Below are positions 62,807 through 64,000 of a DNA stretch of 64,000 nt, one piece after another. Under the pieces are notes generated by a model, which saw only the letters and a list, made by a program, of their open reading frames with translations, had not been told where the DNA came from and did not search any database. How positions within the stretch are numbered: position 1 is the first letter of the stretch; the number at the start of each line of letters is the position of its first letter. The position numbers and the translations under genes are program-made. The DNA is from Flavobacterium sp. Its GTDB lineage: Bacteria; Bacteroidota; Bacteroidia; Flavobacteriales; Flavobacteriaceae. The stretch lies in contig NZ_JAGIAV010000001.1 in assembly GCF_017744675.1 (NCBI RefSeq), positions 521,666 through 585,665 of the forward strand, written 5' to 3'.

Positions 62807-62848
62807 CACCAAATTTTAGAAACGTAAAAAAATAAGATTTTCCACGAT

Positions 62849-64000
62849 ATGGTGATTTCAAACAAACCACTCAGCTTTATTCTTGCAGCTTTTGTAGCTT
62901 CTCTACCTATTATGGGTTTTGCAAATCAAGAGAATGATTCGACGCATGTTCAAACTGAAACGACTCACGAAGAGAAAGTAGTTTCACATAATGCTCACGA
63001 AGAAGGAGAGCATGTTGCTCTAGATCCAAAGGCAAAAGTGGATGCATTTATTGATCACCACTTACAAGATTCTCACGATTTTGTTTTCTTTTCAGATGAA
63101 AAAGAAAATAAACACTACGGTTTTCCATTACCAGTTATTTTAATTGATGGTGGTTTAAAAGTTTTCTCTTCTTCAAAATTACACCACGGAGAAGAAGTTG
63201 CAGAGGTTGATGGAAATTTCTACAAATTAGTTCACGGTAAAATTTACAAAACAGATGCTGCCGGAACAATCAACTTTGACGAGCATGGTCATCCATCAAA
63301 CGAAAAACCATTAGATTTTTCGATTACTAAAAATGTTGTATCAATGCTTTTCGTATCAGTATTATTATTCTTAATGTTTACTGGTTTAGCAAAATCATAT
63401 AAAAAAGGACCAATCCCAACAGGATTTGGTAGAGTTTTAGAACCACTTGTAATTTTCATTAGAGATGAAATTGCAGTTCCAAATATTGGAGAGAAAAAAT
63501 ACCGTAAATATATGGGTTACCTATTAACTGTATTTTTCTTTGTTTGGATCTTGAACTTATTAGGAATGACTCCACTAGGAATCAACGTAACAGGAAACAT
63601 CGCTATCACTGTTTGTTTAGCGGCCTTTACATTCATCATTACTCAATTTAGCGCAAACAAAGATTATTGGGGACACATCTTCTGGATGCCAGGAGTGCCA
63701 GTTCCAATGAAAATTATCTTAGCTCCAATTGAGATTTTAGGAACATTAACAAAACCATTCGCATTATTAATTCGTTTGTATGCAAACATTACTGCAGGTC
63801 ACGTAGTAATTATGAGTTTGATTGCAATGATTTTTGTTGGAAAAAATTTAGCAGCAGATTTGCCAATCTCATTAGGATTGACATTGTTTATCTCTGTTAT
63901 TGAAATTTTAGTTGCGTTTTTGCAAGCGTTCATCTTTACAATGTTATCATCATTGTTTATCGGTATGGCAGTTCAAGATCATGATCATGCTCACCACCAC
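62849..64000 (+). CDS. atpB: F0F1 ATP synthase subunit a (partial)
   Basis: Proton-channel subunit of ATP synthase. 384 codons are present and the gene runs off the window. A signal-like N-terminus (MVISNKPLSFILAAFVASLPIMGFA) is followed by a His/Glu-rich extracytoplasmic domain (about 24-165; longer than in E. coli), then the membrane core. The essential Arg is R309 in LLIRLYANITAGHVV. The frame starts at 62849 and is open to the edge, with a His-rich segment at the very end (DHDHAHHH). Confidence 0.93.
   Translation, partial: MVISNKPLSFILAAFVASLPIMGFANQENDSTHVQTETTHEEKVVSHNAHEEGEHVALDPKAKVDAFIDHHLQDSHDFVFFSDEKENKHYGFPLPVILIDGGLKVFSSSKLHHGEEVAEVDGNFYKLVHGKIYKTDAAGTINFDEHGHPSNEKPLDFSITKNVVSMLFVSVLLFLMFTGLAKSYKKGPIPTGFGRVLEPLVIFIRDEIAVPNIGEKKYRKYMGYLLTVFFFVWILNLLGMTPLGINVTGNIAITVCLAAFTFIITQFSANKDYWGHIFWMPGVPVPMKIILAPIEILGTLTKPFALLIRLYANITAGHVVIMSLIAMIFVGKNLAADLPISLGLTLFISVIEILVAFLQAFIFTMLSSLFIGMAVQDHDHAHHH

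Overview
This window is chromosomal DNA from a member of the Bacteroidota, most likely a Flavobacterium close to F. johnsoniae. Evidence: AT-rich sequence; Bacteroidota-type promoters (TTG, a 17-19 nt spacer, then TAnnTTTG); few Shine-Dalgarno sequences; and a gene set typical of the group (HU/SPOR protein, DUF4175 protein, DUF6427, DUF4254, bactofilin, the gliding/type IX secretion lipoprotein SprE, and AtpZ-DUF6168-AtpB).

Layout. 0.1-9.4 kb: trpS, a 39-codon membrane peptide, dprA, an HU/SPOR cell-surface protein, two secreted unknowns, a Pif1/RecD-like helicase, an OmpH-like chaperone and a methyltransferase. 9.4-16.2 kb: mnmG, ybeY and a giant DUF4175 protein; this stretch carries ten parS-type ParB sites, eight of them packed into 540 bp, around a 13-copy tandem repeat. 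16.3-24.4 kb: gltX, an SPFH protein, a YtxH/holin-like/DUF6327 operon, a 1.2 kb gene-free AT-rich block with decayed repeats, a long glnS, and folB. 24.4-30.6 kb: tRNA-Cys whose 3' end and terminator are repeated in tandem, a MITE-like inverted repeat, the rnr-GIN-LysE operon, rpiB and DUF1294. 30.6-37.8 kb: tex, tatA (59 codons), a GH3 enzyme, a REP-associated transposase carrying its own REP palindrome, and a DUF6909-type protein. 37.8-49.2 kb: a surface-polysaccharide locus (Wzz-like, lipoprotein, two Wzy/ligase-like proteins, flippase, four sugar-handling genes, CapK/PaaK-like enzyme), with an ORF6N-domain gene attached to an array of chained palindromes. 49.3-64 kb: purD, upp, DUF4254/GT9, a ferredoxin reductase, an ABC exporter, sprE, bactofilin, and the start of the ATP synthase operon (atpB runs off the end).

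The most unusual structure is the ORF6N palindrome array at 47.08-47.30 kb. Six palindromes share the core GTCRCAATTTGYGAC but have different arms. One is nearly identical to a palindrome inside the conserved coding region of the adjacent ORF6N gene, so the DNA-binding-like gene appears to be the source, or the target, of its own repeats. Next in interest are the dense parS centromere cluster, the RAYT/REP pair and the tRNA-Cys tail repeats.

All calls rest on reading the sequence and on family knowledge. No database search was run.
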